A stretch of DNA of 6,743 nucleotides from Methanomassiliicoccales archaeon (GCA_024464195.1 JANHAK010000066.1:1-6743); one strand, 5' to 3'. Shown: positions 1-6,550, numbered from the stretch's first letter. The notes: generated from the sequence alone by a model not told the origin. Numbers and translations: made by a program.

Positions 1-1
1 C

Positions 2-481
2 CGGCAACAGCATGATACCGATGAAGCCGAGCAGTTGAGGACAACACAGAGAGGCTTGACGCTTATCATGCAAGAGGGGTATTCTCCGTGCATTAAGGGC
101 TATAGTGCTGAGGGCATCTTCAACAAACCCCTGGATTTCGTCGCAGTTTGCAACCTCCTAAATATTATTGGAAAGGTTGACATCGACTCTGAGGGAAATT
201 TCTGTCGTGTTAATGATGTAATCGTGATGAAAGAAGGGGCGATTATTGCAAAAGGAAAAAGCCCCGATGAAATAAAAGAGAATGTGGAAAGGGTGCGCCA
301 AGCAGTAGTCAAGGCCATGGAGTGCGTCGGGTGCGGAGTATGCATCGCAAGATGCAATAAGGGTGCACTCATGCTCGAGCAGGGTCACATTCGAATTCTT
401 CCAGACAGATGCATTCACTGCGGAGATTGCATCGAACCGTGTCCTGCACTTAGCTTTGGCGACTCCGCTTTTGAATTCTAA
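2..481 (+). CDS. C-terminal part of a 2x[4Fe-4S] ferredoxin-domain protein, probably PAPS-reductase-family fusion (partial)
   Basis: The reading frame is open from base 2 to the TAA at 479-481, so the true start lies left of the window and 159 residues are visible. The TTG at 35 is only an internal codon. Near the C-terminus are two ferredoxin cluster motifs: CVGCGVCIARC (bases 323-355) and CIHCGDCIEPCP (bases 410-445). Each is C-x2-C-x2-C-x3-C, enough for two [4Fe-4S] clusters and electron transfer in the cytoplasm. The first motif is followed by Asn instead of the usual Pro. Ahead of them is a compact region with three further cysteines and a segment (about bases 209-310) leading into a charged helix. 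From memory, archaeal PAPS-reductase-family proteins with a C-terminal ferredoxin end this way, but the catalytic half is outside the window, so that name is an inference. The ferredoxin domain itself is clear. The gene converges on ftsZ with 59 bases between the stops. Confidence 0.8.
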   Translation, partial: RQQHDTDEAEQLRTTQRGLTLIMQEGYSPCIKGYSAEGIFNKPLDFVAVCNLLNIIGKVDIDSEGNFCRVNDVIVMKEGAIIAKGKSPDEIKENVERVRQAVVKAMECVGCGVCIARCNKGALMLEQGHIRILPDRCIHCGDCIEPCPALSFGDSAFEF

Positions 482-540
482 GTCTCAGCCATACTCATGC
501 AGAGAGGTTTGACCAACGCGAGACCAGATTGCCTCCACGC

Positions 541-1722
541 TCAACGCACAAAATCGATTCCATCATCGTCGGCTGAGTTGTATCCTCTTGCATTCCTCCG
601 GGGAGCAAAATCGCTGGCTAGCTTATCCTCGTAATCGTAGTCGCTTCTCCCTAGCATATATTTCGATTTTGCACCTGTGACGATGAGGAGTACCTTGATC
701 GTCCCCTTCAGTTCTGGTTCAATCGAACAGCCCCAGATAATTCTTGCTCTTTCATTTACACTGTTTGTGACGATCTCGGCTGCTCTTTGGGCTTCCGCGA
801 TTGTCATATCAGGACCGCCTACCACCCTTATCAGGGCACCTTTGGCATCCTTTAAGTCAATTTCACCGAGCAATGGCGATGTAAGTGCCTCCTTAACCGC
901 CGCTTCCACTCTGTCATCCTCATCATCGGATTCTCCAATACCAACGAACGAAATTCCCCCTTCTCTCATAACGGTCTGGATATCGCTATAATCAAGATTC
1001 ACCAATCCTGGTTTGGTGATGATCTCGGTAAGACCTTTCATTGTCTGCATTAGAACCTCATCGGCCACCTTGAACGCTGCATCAATCGGTAATTTTGGAA
1101 CGAGCTCCAACAGCTTGTCATTTGGGATAACGATTGTCGTGTCGCAGACACGTCTCAACTTATCAAGACCCGCGAGTGCGTTTTCCATTCTAATAGTTCC
1201 TTCAGCTTTGAACGGTAATGTGACAACACCAATTGTCAAGGCTTGAAGTGATTCCTTAGCAATTCTCGCAACAAAATGCGCTGAGCCGGTACCTGTTCCG
1301 CCACCAAGACCTGCAGTGACAAAAACGATGTGAGCCCCCCTCAGATACTCTCTGATTTCGAGCTCATTCTCCTTCGCTGCTTGTTCACCAACCTCAGGTA
1401 TTGCGCCAGCACCAAGTCCCCTTGTTGCGGTTCTTCCTATGAGAATCTTCTTCGGCGCACGAATTGTCAGAAGATGCTTTGCATCAGTGTTAATCGCACA
1501 TAGCTGCGCTCCACTGATGCCAGCGTCGACGCATCGATTGATTGTGTTTGACCCACCTCCGCCACAACCGATGATCTTGATACAGACATCCATCTGAGCC
1601 GCGATCTTGCGCAGCTCTTCATCGATATCTGAAGATACATCTACAGCCCCTTGACCAATCTGCTGGTCACCATTTACAGATTTCGATACCGCTAAAGCGT
1701 GCTTCACTAACGAATTCACCAT
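541..1722 (-). CDS. ftsZ: Cell division protein FtsZ (archaeal)
   Basis: Tubulin-family GTPase that polymerises into the cytokinetic ring at midcell. With the ATG at 1722 the protein has 393 residues, usual for archaeal FtsZ. Visible motifs are the N-terminal nucleotide-binding loop CGGGGSNTINR (53-63), AINTDAKHL (76-84), TRGLGAG (100-106), the tubulin signature GGGTGTGS (140-147), and the T7 loop NLDYSD (242-247), whose acidic residues complete the GTPase site of the next subunit. The activity therefore looks intact. The core ends near residue 357. An acidic, Asp/Tyr-rich tail follows, ending in GIDFVR, which resembles the conserved C-terminal peptide that binds membrane anchors such as SepF. 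The start at 1722 is chosen because GAGGG lies 8 bases upstream and a TATA-like box lies about 40 bases upstream. The frame also stays open back to a TTG at 1884, which I reject. The WGCSIEPELKGTIKVLLIVTG region feels closer to FtsZ2 than FtsZ1, at low confidence. The gene is not next to secE/spt5, the neighbours often seen for archaeal ftsZ1. Confidence 0.96.
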   Translation of the reverse strand: MVNSLVKHALAVSKSVNGDQQIGQGAVDVSSDIDEELRKIAAQMDVCIKIIGCGGGGSNTINRCVDAGISGAQLCAINTDAKHLLTIRAPKKILIGRTATRGLGAGAIPEVGEQAAKENELEIREYLRGAHIVFVTAGLGGGTGTGSAHFVARIAKESLQALTIGVVTLPFKAEGTIRMENALAGLDKLRRVCDTTIVIPNDKLLELVPKLPIDAAFKVADEVLMQTMKGLTEIITKPGLVNLDYSDIQTVMREGGISFVGIGESDDEDDRVEAAVKEALTSPLLGEIDLKDAKGALIRVVGGPDMTIAEAQRAAEIVTNSVNERARIIWGCSIEPELKGTIKVLLIVTGAKSKYMLGRSDYDYEDKLASDFAPRRNARGYNSADDDGIDFVR

Positions 1723-1730
1723 GAGTGCAT

Positions 1731-1735
1731 CCCTC
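1731..1735 (-). promoter_or_regulatory. Ribosome binding site deciding the ftsZ start
   Basis: On the minus strand GAGGG lies 8 bases before the ATG at 1722. It matches the anti-Shine-Dalgarno end of 16S rRNA and favours this ATG over the upstream TTG at 1884. Confidence 0.6.
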
Positions 1736-1758
1736 GTTTTACGATAAGTTGCAACTGG

Positions 1759-1766
1759 AATATAAA
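1759..1766 (-). promoter_or_regulatory. Putative TATA box of ftsZ
   Basis: The minus strand reads TTTATATT inside an A/T-only stretch (1759-1770). It lies about 40 bases before the ftsZ ATG. An archaeal start site about 25 bases downstream would fall near 1737, giving a leader of about 15 bases that still contains GAGGG. This suggests ftsZ has its own promoter, independent of the upstream HEAT-like gene. Confidence 0.45.
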
Positions 1767-1860
1767 TATTGCGTAAGACCAGTTTAGCGACTGTTTGTGC
1801 TACCCGTGTAGCTCCTCTTATCCTTTGCCCTGCCTTATCAAAATTTTTCGGAACAATCTC

Positions 1861-1875
1861 AAAATTAAATAAAAA
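1861..1875 (-). terminator. Possible U-rich archaeal terminator after the HEAT-like gene
   Basis: Immediately after the HEAT-like stop codon the minus strand reads TTTTTATTTAATTTT. Archaeal RNA polymerase can terminate at oligo-U tracts without a strong hairpin, so this could end the upstream transcript before ftsZ. There is no stem-loop, so confidence is modest. Confidence 0.3.
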
Positions 1876-1880
1876 GATCT

Positions 1881-3035
1881 TCAACCGATAATGTGCATGA
1901 CAATTTCAGGCCACATGACAAGATGAATGCTCGGTTCCCCTTCAAAATTCCTATAGTATTTCTGATAAATTTCCTCAGCGGAAGATGGCATAAGAGCCGA
2001 TGCCAACTTCAGACAAACAATGCCTATGACATATACAGTAAAAAGGGCAGATGGTTCTTTTTCTTCGACGCGTTTCTTACAACTCTCCTCAAAGAATTCG
2101 AGAAATTCATCTTCTAGAAAAGATCGCAACATCTCGATGGCATTCTTTTTGTTATTTGAGAGTGTTGCTGAAGTGACAGAGTCAATCAACTCATGCAACC
2201 TTGAAATCACCCAAACATCGGCACCAGCGAGGTCTGATGGTTTCATCTCGGGTCTTTCCTTAATAAAGTCACCGACGGTTCTTCCAATCCTCAAAAGTAC
2301 ATTCCTCACCATCGCCTCCTTCATCCTTTCCTCAATAATCTCCCTTGTTTCGTCGTAAGTCCTTGATCTGCTTGCTCTCACCGCCTTTCTTAGAGGTTCT
2401 TCGATTGAGCCGCTGAAGACACCCATTCGGGAGAGATCAGGTGCCATTTTAAGCATATTAACAATGTATGTACGGAGTTGCTCGGCGCTCCGATACCGAT
2501 GCTTCACAAAATCAAGGCATGCAGCAATGTCTCTGACAGCCTCAATGACTTCACCATCAAGAAAGGTCGATTTTGAAACTTCGACCAGAGCCTCAATGTC
2601 ATCGACTGGTATTTCCTTATTTCTTGCCATTGCAATCAGAAGCATTGTCTGCTCGTAAAATGAGGCATATGTGATCGCGTGAAATCCGACGTATTCTCCC
2701 AGAAATGACAACACCGCTCTGCGAACATCTCTACTCGGATGAATAATATTATTGAGAACGGCATCCATTCCAACACGAGATTTCGCGATTTCAGACAAAC
2801 AATGTCTCACACCCATCCGAACTTTTTGATCAGGATTATGATAAAACTTCAAAAGAATTGCAACCATTTCATATGGATCCTTGGTGCCATGGCGCAATAT
2901 TCGTTTTTCCATACGCCTTCTTTCGGCCGCGAGTGGGGATTTAAGAGACCGGACAAGAATTTTTTCAATCCTCATCCCCTCAGTTACCTTTTTCTGAGGA
3001 GACACGAACAGTCGACGTAAAGAAAATCGCACCAT
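1881..3035 (-). CDS. HEAT-like helical repeat protein of unknown function, upstream of ftsZ
   Basis: I do not recognise a named family. The 384-residue product looks almost entirely alpha-helical. Residues about 53-117 look like two HEAT-type units: NPDQKVRMGVRHCLSEI (67-83) and HPSRDVRRAVLSFLGEY (99-115), each with the typical Asp/Val/Arg turn and paired amphipathic helices. Such repeats form scaffolds that bind proteins or nucleic acids; no catalytic motif is visible. The N-terminus is strongly basic (SLRRLF, then RRRMEKRILRHG at 39-50). A mostly hydrophobic stretch at 329-349 could be a buried helix or a membrane helix, and contains one Lys. No signal peptide is seen. The ATG at 3035 has only a weak GGTTGA upstream; a later ATG at 2975 (residue 21) is an alternative. 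The gene lies 158 bases upstream of ftsZ on the same strand, with a U-rich tract and an ftsZ promoter between them. A link to division is inference from position only. Confidence 0.85.
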   Translation of the reverse strand: MVRFSLRRLFVSPQKKVTEGMRIEKILVRSLKSPLAAERRRMEKRILRHGTKDPYEMVAILLKFYHNPDQKVRMGVRHCLSEIAKSRVGMDAVLNNIIHPSRDVRRAVLSFLGEYVGFHAITYASFYEQTMLLIAMARNKEIPVDDIEALVEVSKSTFLDGEVIEAVRDIAACLDFVKHRYRSAEQLRTYIVNMLKMAPDLSRMGVFSGSIEEPLRKAVRASRSRTYDETREIIEERMKEAMVRNVLLRIGRTVGDFIKERPEMKPSDLAGADVWVISRLHELIDSVTSATLSNNKKNAIEMLRSFLEDEFLEFFEESCKKRVEEKEPSALFTVYVIGIVCLKLASALMPSSAEEIYQKYYRNFEGEPSIHLVMWPEIVMHIIG

Positions 3036-3049
3036 ATGTTGTCAACCAA

Positions 3050-3057
3050 ATAAATAT
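3050..3057 (+). promoter_or_regulatory. TATA-like element between the HEAT-like gene and the small ORF
   Basis: ATAAATAT in an A/T-rich stretch. On the plus strand it would place a start site near 3080, just before the AGGAG of the 32-codon ORF. Being nearly symmetrical in composition it might also act leftward, but for the HEAT-like gene it sits too close to the ATG at 3035 and would fit better with the alternative start at 2975. Confidence 0.3.
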
Positions 3058-3094
3058 GAGTAAATACTAGAATCTTTCTAATAGGAGCAGAACC

Positions 3095-3193
3095 ATGTTG
3101 AGAAAAAACAGATCGAGATCATTGGCAAAGGAACTGGAAGTATTTCTTGTTCGTTTTCAAAACATCATTTTCAACCAAACTGGGTCATTATAG
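3095..3193 (+). CDS. Possible 32-residue small protein
   Basis: A short ORF running ATG (3095) to TAG (3193), with AGGAG at 3083-3087 spaced 7 bases from the ATG and a TATA-like element about 40 bases upstream. These are better initiation signals than those of the flanking genes. The product starts with a basic segment (MLRKNRSRS) followed by a predicted amphipathic helix (LAKELEVFLVRFQNIIF), and could bind a membrane or a partner protein. There is no homology I can name and the length alone is not significant. It lies between the HEAT-like gene (opposite strand) and the Roadblock gene (same strand, 84 bases downstream), which has its own promoter. It could equally be non-coding leader sequence. 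Confidence 0.3.
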   Translation: MLRKNRSRSLAKELEVFLVRFQNIIFNQTGSL

Positions 3194-3210
3194 AATTTGA
3201 AAACTGTATA

Positions 3211-3225
3211 GAAAAAGCTTTTATG
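3211..3225 (+). promoter_or_regulatory. Putative BRE/TATA promoter of the Roadblock gene
   Basis: GAAAAAGCTTTTATG has the look of an archaeal purine-rich BRE followed by a T-rich TATA box (3218-3225). The predicted start site near 3248 leaves a leader of about 30 bases before the ATG at 3278. The 10-base palindrome AAAAGCTTTT (3213-3222) overlaps it and could also be a regulator site. A second TATA-like string, GATTATAC, sits at 3236-3243. Confidence 0.4.
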
Positions 3226-3277
3226 GTGTCTTTTCGATTATACTCTTGGTAGGCGCTCGCAGAGAGTGTGGGTTAAG

Positions 3278-3637
3278 ATGGGTGAATTATCACAGATACG
3301 CAATGTTTTGGATGACATTAAGAATCTCGATCATGTGTTGGACGTTTCTCTTATCTCAAGGGGTGGAATGTATATTACCGGGGATCCTCCGAAAGGTGTG
3401 CATCAGGAAACATTTGCGGCAATGTCCGCGATCATTATTGGTGCGGCCGAGACCACATCGGCAGAACTAAGAGACACGTTGAATAAAGTGGTGCTGCAGC
3501 TTTCGAATAGAAATCTGATTTTAACTGGCGCGGGACCGCGTTATTTGCTTGTAGTCGCAACGGATGCAACGGCAGATGTGAACAAAATCGCCAACGATGC
3601 CAAAGAAAGAATTTCGAAAATCGAGTTAACACTCTAG
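3278..3637 (+). CDS. Roadblock/LC7 domain protein (MglB-like)
   Basis: A 119-residue protein that is a single Roadblock/LC7 domain. An N-terminal helix (ELSQIRNVLDDIKNL) leads into strands (VLDVSLISRGGMYITG, 20-35), then the long central helix with the Ala-rich AAMSAIIIGAAETT (47-60), then strands LILTGAGPRYLLVVAT (80-95) and a C-terminal helix. The family dimerises and binds small Ras-like GTPases as a regulator or scaffold; in bacteria MglB acts on MglA in polarity, while archaeal roles are mostly unknown. No Ras-like GTPase gene is present in the window, so the partner would be encoded elsewhere. The ATG at 3278 is preferred over the in-frame GTG at 3266 because the domain starts there; the ribosome binding site is weak (GTGGGTT). 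The stop directly abuts the stop of the convergent PHP gene. Confidence 0.88.
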   Translation: MGELSQIRNVLDDIKNLDHVLDVSLISRGGMYITGDPPKGVHQETFAAMSAIIIGAAETTSAELRDTLNKVVLQLSNRNLILTGAGPRYLLVVATDATADVNKIANDAKERISKIELTL

Positions 3638-4300
3638 TTACAATCTTCTCATACCTCTCGCGATCCATTCGGAAATGCATTTTGCACCGTAACTGAAAGA
3701 TTCCGAAAATTTTCTCGATGCACCTTCCGCTCTCGTCCTTTTGTTGAGGATTTCTCTGACGAGATCGTCGGCAGTCTCACAATAATCTGGAAAAAGAGTA
3801 TATCCCTTTCCTATATGAGATATCGAATGCGCATCACTTCCACCAGTTTCACCGCAATTGACAATTTCAAGAAGCTTTTTTGCTCTAGAATTTGATCTGG
3901 ACGACGATCGTGCGTTAATCGTTTCAATCGCGTCGAATTTCTGACCAATAATTTCTTTACTTCCAAGTCCCGACCATAAACGATAAGGATGCGGTGCGAC
4001 AGCGACTCCTCCATGATCGTGGATCAAGTCGATCGTCTCTTCTACACTTTTTCCGCGCGGAATGACTTCTCTGACATTATATGCGATCACATGTCCCCCA
4101 ACACTTGTAATCTCGATGCCTGGCAGTATGATGACATCATCTTGTTTAATCATAAGCGCTTGATTCGTGCCTTCAAGAGAATTGTGATCAACGATCGAAA
4201 CTGCACGAATGGAGAGAGCCCTACATTTTTCAAGAATTGCTTCGACCTTTAAATTGCAATCGCCAGAATAGATTGAATGAACATGGAGGTCGGCCATCAT
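3638..4300 (-). CDS. PHP-domain metal-dependent phosphoesterase
   Basis: A 220-residue single-domain PHP hydrolase, probably cytoplasmic, acting on a phosphoester through a cluster of divalent metals. The metal ligand set appears complete: DLHVHSIYSGD (4-14, HxH), VDHNS (37-41), PGIEITS (60-66, Glu63), GGH (68-70), VAPHP (101-105) and GGSDAH (153-158). GKGYTLF (164-170) follows, as in the stand-alone PHP phosphoesterases of the COG0613 kind, whose substrates include nucleotides and small phosphorylated compounds. The actual substrate cannot be read from sequence. The ATG at 4300 overlaps the metG stop as ATGA and has GGAG 10 bases upstream inside metG. A second ATG follows at once (4297), leaving one residue of uncertainty. 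Co-translation with metG is likely. The C-terminus is basic (WIARGMRRL). Confidence 0.92.
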   Translation of the reverse strand: MMADLHVHSIYSGDCNLKVEAILEKCRALSIRAVSIVDHNSLEGTNQALMIKQDDVIILPGIEITSVGGHVIAYNVREVIPRGKSVEETIDLIHDHGGVAVAPHPYRLWSGLGSKEIIGQKFDAIETINARSSSRSNSRAKKLLEIVNCGETGGSDAHSISHIGKGYTLFPDYCETADDLVREILNKRTRAEGASRKFSESFSYGAKCISEWIARGMRRL

Positions 4301-6513
4301 CGAATTAATGCTCCGTTCTCGATGTCTCCGTCCACTGTGATCACAATACCATTATTCGTTAAGAGCGGCAAGGCAATCGAGGCATCTGGAGATGGCAAAA
4401 AAACAGCAATCTTGCTACCTTTTTTGATAGCGCCGTTCCTCATTTCGATCTTCATGGACTTACCTACGTCAATTGTCCTCGCGTCAATGACCTGACCAAC
4501 AACGAGCTTCAACTTTTGAAAATCAGAGAACAGCAAAACCTGATCTGACGGATTCATGCCAGAATTAACTGGTGTACCTGCTGGAACATCCTCGGCGGGC
4601 GTAAGAAGAATAACCTTATTCGAATGTTCTGCTGCCAATAGCATTCCTTGAGATTCGACGCCTCTCAATTTGGCAGGTTGGAGGTTTGTCACAACAACGA
4701 TTTTCTTTCCAACGAGCTTATCCTTGTCATAGTGACCCTTCAAACCAGCGACTAGCCTTATTCTCTTTCCAATATCAACCTCAAGAACATACAATTTATC
4801 GGCGTTTGGATGATCTGCAACACTGATGATCTGACCAATTTTCAAATTCAATTTTTCGAACTCTTTAAACATTGCCATATCCTCCTCAATTTCGATCTTT
4901 GAAAACAACGGGCGTGGCTCTCTTAACTTTTGGCCCGGAACAACGGGAATAGAAATCCAGCCCCATCCTTTACTCAAGAGGCTTTCCTCATAACCCAATA
5001 AACGCCAAAGATCAGAAGCCGAACGAGGCAAAAATGGATAGGACAAAACAGCAAGCGTCTTGACGATCTCGATATTTAAATTAAGAACGGATCCGCATCG
5101 ATCTCTATCCTGTTTTAAAAGTGCCCAGGGTGCAACGCTATCGAAAAATCTGTTACCAAATTGAGCGAGATCCATCACCGCCTTTAGCGCTTTCTTGAAC
5201 TGACATGTTGAGAGATACTGATCGACTTCATTTACCGCGACAGAAATTGCATTGGTGACTTTCCTCCAATCCTCATCAACCCCATGACAGGGAGGAATCG
5301 AACCAAAGTGACGATAAGTGAAGCTTAGAACTCTATGGTAGTAATTTCCCAGCGTAGCCACGAGTTCGTTATTCGTTTTCGCCTGAAAATCATCCCAGTC
5401 GAATTCGCTGTCCCGATTTTCCGGCATATTTGCAGCCAAATAATATCTAATGATGTCTGGGTCAAAGCGTGAGAGCATGGTAGGAATATCGATGCTTACT
5501 CCTCGGCTCTTCGAAAACTTTTCTCCCCTAAAAGTGAGATATTCGTTTGCAGGAACATCATACGGAAGATTGAGACCACCATATCCCATCAAGATAGCCG
5601 GCCAGATGATCGTATGGAATGGAATATTATCTTTTCCGAGAAAGTAATAGTGCCTCGCGTCTGGATCCATCCAAAAATCTTTCCACTTCTCCGGATTTCT
5701 TGTTCCCTTGGACCATTCAATCGATGCAGAGAGATACCCAATGACAGCCTCAAACCAGACATAAATTACCTTATTTTCCCAGCCAGGCAATGGAACGCTC
5801 ACTCCCCAGGTCATGTCACGGGTGATGGGCCTATCATTCAATCCGGCCTCAAGCCAGTTTTTTGTAAATGTCTGGACATTGGGCTTCCAATGAGTTTTAC
5901 TGCTCACATAATTTAAAAGAGATTCGTTGAATGCGCTAAGCCTGAAGAAGTAATGTTCCGTTTCTTTCAATACCGGTGGCGAAGAGCAAATCGTGCAAAT
6001 CGCATCATCAAGTTCACCGGGTAGAAAGGTGGTACCGCATTTATCGCACTGATCGCCCCTCGCCCTTTCGTATCCACAATTTCTGCATCGCCCTTCTACA
6101 TATCTATCCGGAAGAAATCTCCCACATTTTTCGCAGTAATATTGCAGTGTTTCCTTCTTATAAAGATGACCTTTTTCAAGAAGGCGTAAGAAAACGTCAT
6201 GCACAACGGCAAAATGATTTTCAGTATGGGTTTTTGTAAAAAGATCAAAGGTAATGAGCATACCTCTGATCGCCTCTGAGTTAATCTGGTGATATCTTTC
6301 TGCAATTTCTTCTGGGGAAACACCTTCCTTTTCGGCTTTGACTGTAACTGGCGTTCCATGCTGATCTGAGCCAGAAACCATAAGAACTTCATTACCTTTC
6401 AATCTGTGATACTTAGCGAAAATGTCGCCTGGCAATAACGAGCCCGCAACGTGTCCTAAATGTATTGGACTGTTGGAATAAGGCCATGCAGTGCAGACCA
6501 GGATCCTAGCCAT
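4297..6513 (-). CDS. metG: Methionyl-tRNA synthetase with C-terminal tRNA-binding domain and extra OB-like module
   Basis: Class I aminoacyl-tRNA synthetase that joins methionine to tRNA-Met using ATP in the cytoplasm. From the ATG at 6513 it has 738 residues. The Rossmann catalytic core starts TAWPYSNSPIHLGH (8-21, the HIGH motif being HLGH) and carries SGSDQHGTP (47-55). The zinc-binding connective insert has four CxxC pairs (127/130, 143/146, 156/159, 173/176), as in MetRS with two zinc knuckles. The signature loop is KFSKS (332-336). A helical anticodon-binding domain follows (about 360-520). Residues about 548-650 are a Trbp111/EMAPII-type tRNA-binding OB domain with DHPNADKLYVLEVDIG. 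Residues 659-738 appear to be a second, degenerate copy. The core motifs are all intact. The start at 6513 is preferred over the ATG at 6537 because Ala-Arg-Ile-Leu-Val is the usual family beginning; the upstream sequence has no Shine-Dalgarno, so a leaderless or near-leaderless mRNA is likely. Its TGA overlaps the ATG of the PHP gene. Confidence 0.97.
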   Translation of the reverse strand: MARILVCTAWPYSNSPIHLGHVAGSLLPGDIFAKYHRLKGNEVLMVSGSDQHGTPVTVKAEKEGVSPEEIAERYHQINSEAIRGMLITFDLFTKTHTENHFAVVHDVFLRLLEKGHLYKKETLQYYCEKCGRFLPDRYVEGRCRNCGYERARGDQCDKCGTTFLPGELDDAICTICSSPPVLKETEHYFFRLSAFNESLLNYVSSKTHWKPNVQTFTKNWLEAGLNDRPITRDMTWGVSVPLPGWENKVIYVWFEAVIGYLSASIEWSKGTRNPEKWKDFWMDPDARHYYFLGKDNIPFHTIIWPAILMGYGGLNLPYDVPANEYLTFRGEKFSKSRGVSIDIPTMLSRFDPDIIRYYLAANMPENRDSEFDWDDFQAKTNNELVATLGNYYHRVLSFTYRHFGSIPPCHGVDEDWRKVTNAISVAVNEVDQYLSTCQFKKALKAVMDLAQFGNRFFDSVAPWALLKQDRDRCGSVLNLNIEIVKTLAVLSYPFLPRSASDLWRLLGYEESLLSKGWGWISIPVVPGQKLREPRPLFSKIEIEEDMAMFKEFEKLNLKIGQIISVADHPNADKLYVLEVDIGKRIRLVAGLKGHYDKDKLVGKKIVVVTNLQPAKLRGVESQGMLLAAEHSNKVILLTPAEDVPAGTPVNSGMNPSDQVLLFSDFQKLKLVVGQVIDARTIDVGKSMKIEMRNGAIKKGSKIAVFLPSPDASIALPLLTNNGIVITVDGDIENGALIR
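4311..4314 (-). promoter_or_regulatory. Internal ribosome binding site for the PHP gene
   Basis: GGAG on the minus strand, within the last codons of metG and 10 bases before the PHP ATG at 4300. It allows fresh initiation or re-initiation after the overlapping metG stop. Confidence 0.45.
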
Positions 6514-6542
6514 ATGAAACGAGGGTGAATGAACCACATAGG

Positions 6543-6550
6543 ATTTAAGT
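6543..6550 (-). promoter_or_regulatory. Putative TATA box of the metG-PHP operon
   Basis: The minus strand reads ACTTAAAT, preceded by the A-rich AATCAA. A start site about 25 bases downstream would be near 6520, leaving only a few bases before the metG ATG at 6513. This agrees with the absence of a ribosome binding site there. The rest of the 230-base end region (to 6743) is A/T-rich and shows no gene I can support. Confidence 0.3.

Noticed and set aside
482..540. Possible hairpin terminator between the ferredoxin gene and ftsZ (GTCTC at 482-486, GAGAC at 520-524)
   Set aside because: The stem is only 5 bases with a loop of 33 and there is no T-run on either strand, so it is probably chance.
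677..1246. Plus-strand open frames inside ftsZ, and similar ones inside the HEAT-like gene and metG
   Set aside because: They lie opposite strongly recognisable or clearly protein-like minus-strand genes, and their translations are low-complexity Ser/Ile-rich with no family motifs.
1799..1812. Small hairpin GCTAC-CCGT-GTAGC upstream of the ftsZ promoter
   Set aside because: A five-base stem in isolation is common by chance, and it is neither followed by a T-run nor placed at a regulatory site I recognise.
3042..3179. Direct repeat TCAACCAAA at 3042-3050 and 3171-3179
   Set aside because: Nine identical bases 129 apart in an A/T-rich region are close to chance level, and neither copy has a consistent position relative to a promoter.
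6514..6537. Upstream ATG giving MetRS eight extra residues
   Set aside because: MetRS normally begins just before the TAWPYSNSPIHLGH strand, and the extra residues show no conservation signal I recognise. The TATA-like box near 6546 would start the mRNA downstream of this ATG.
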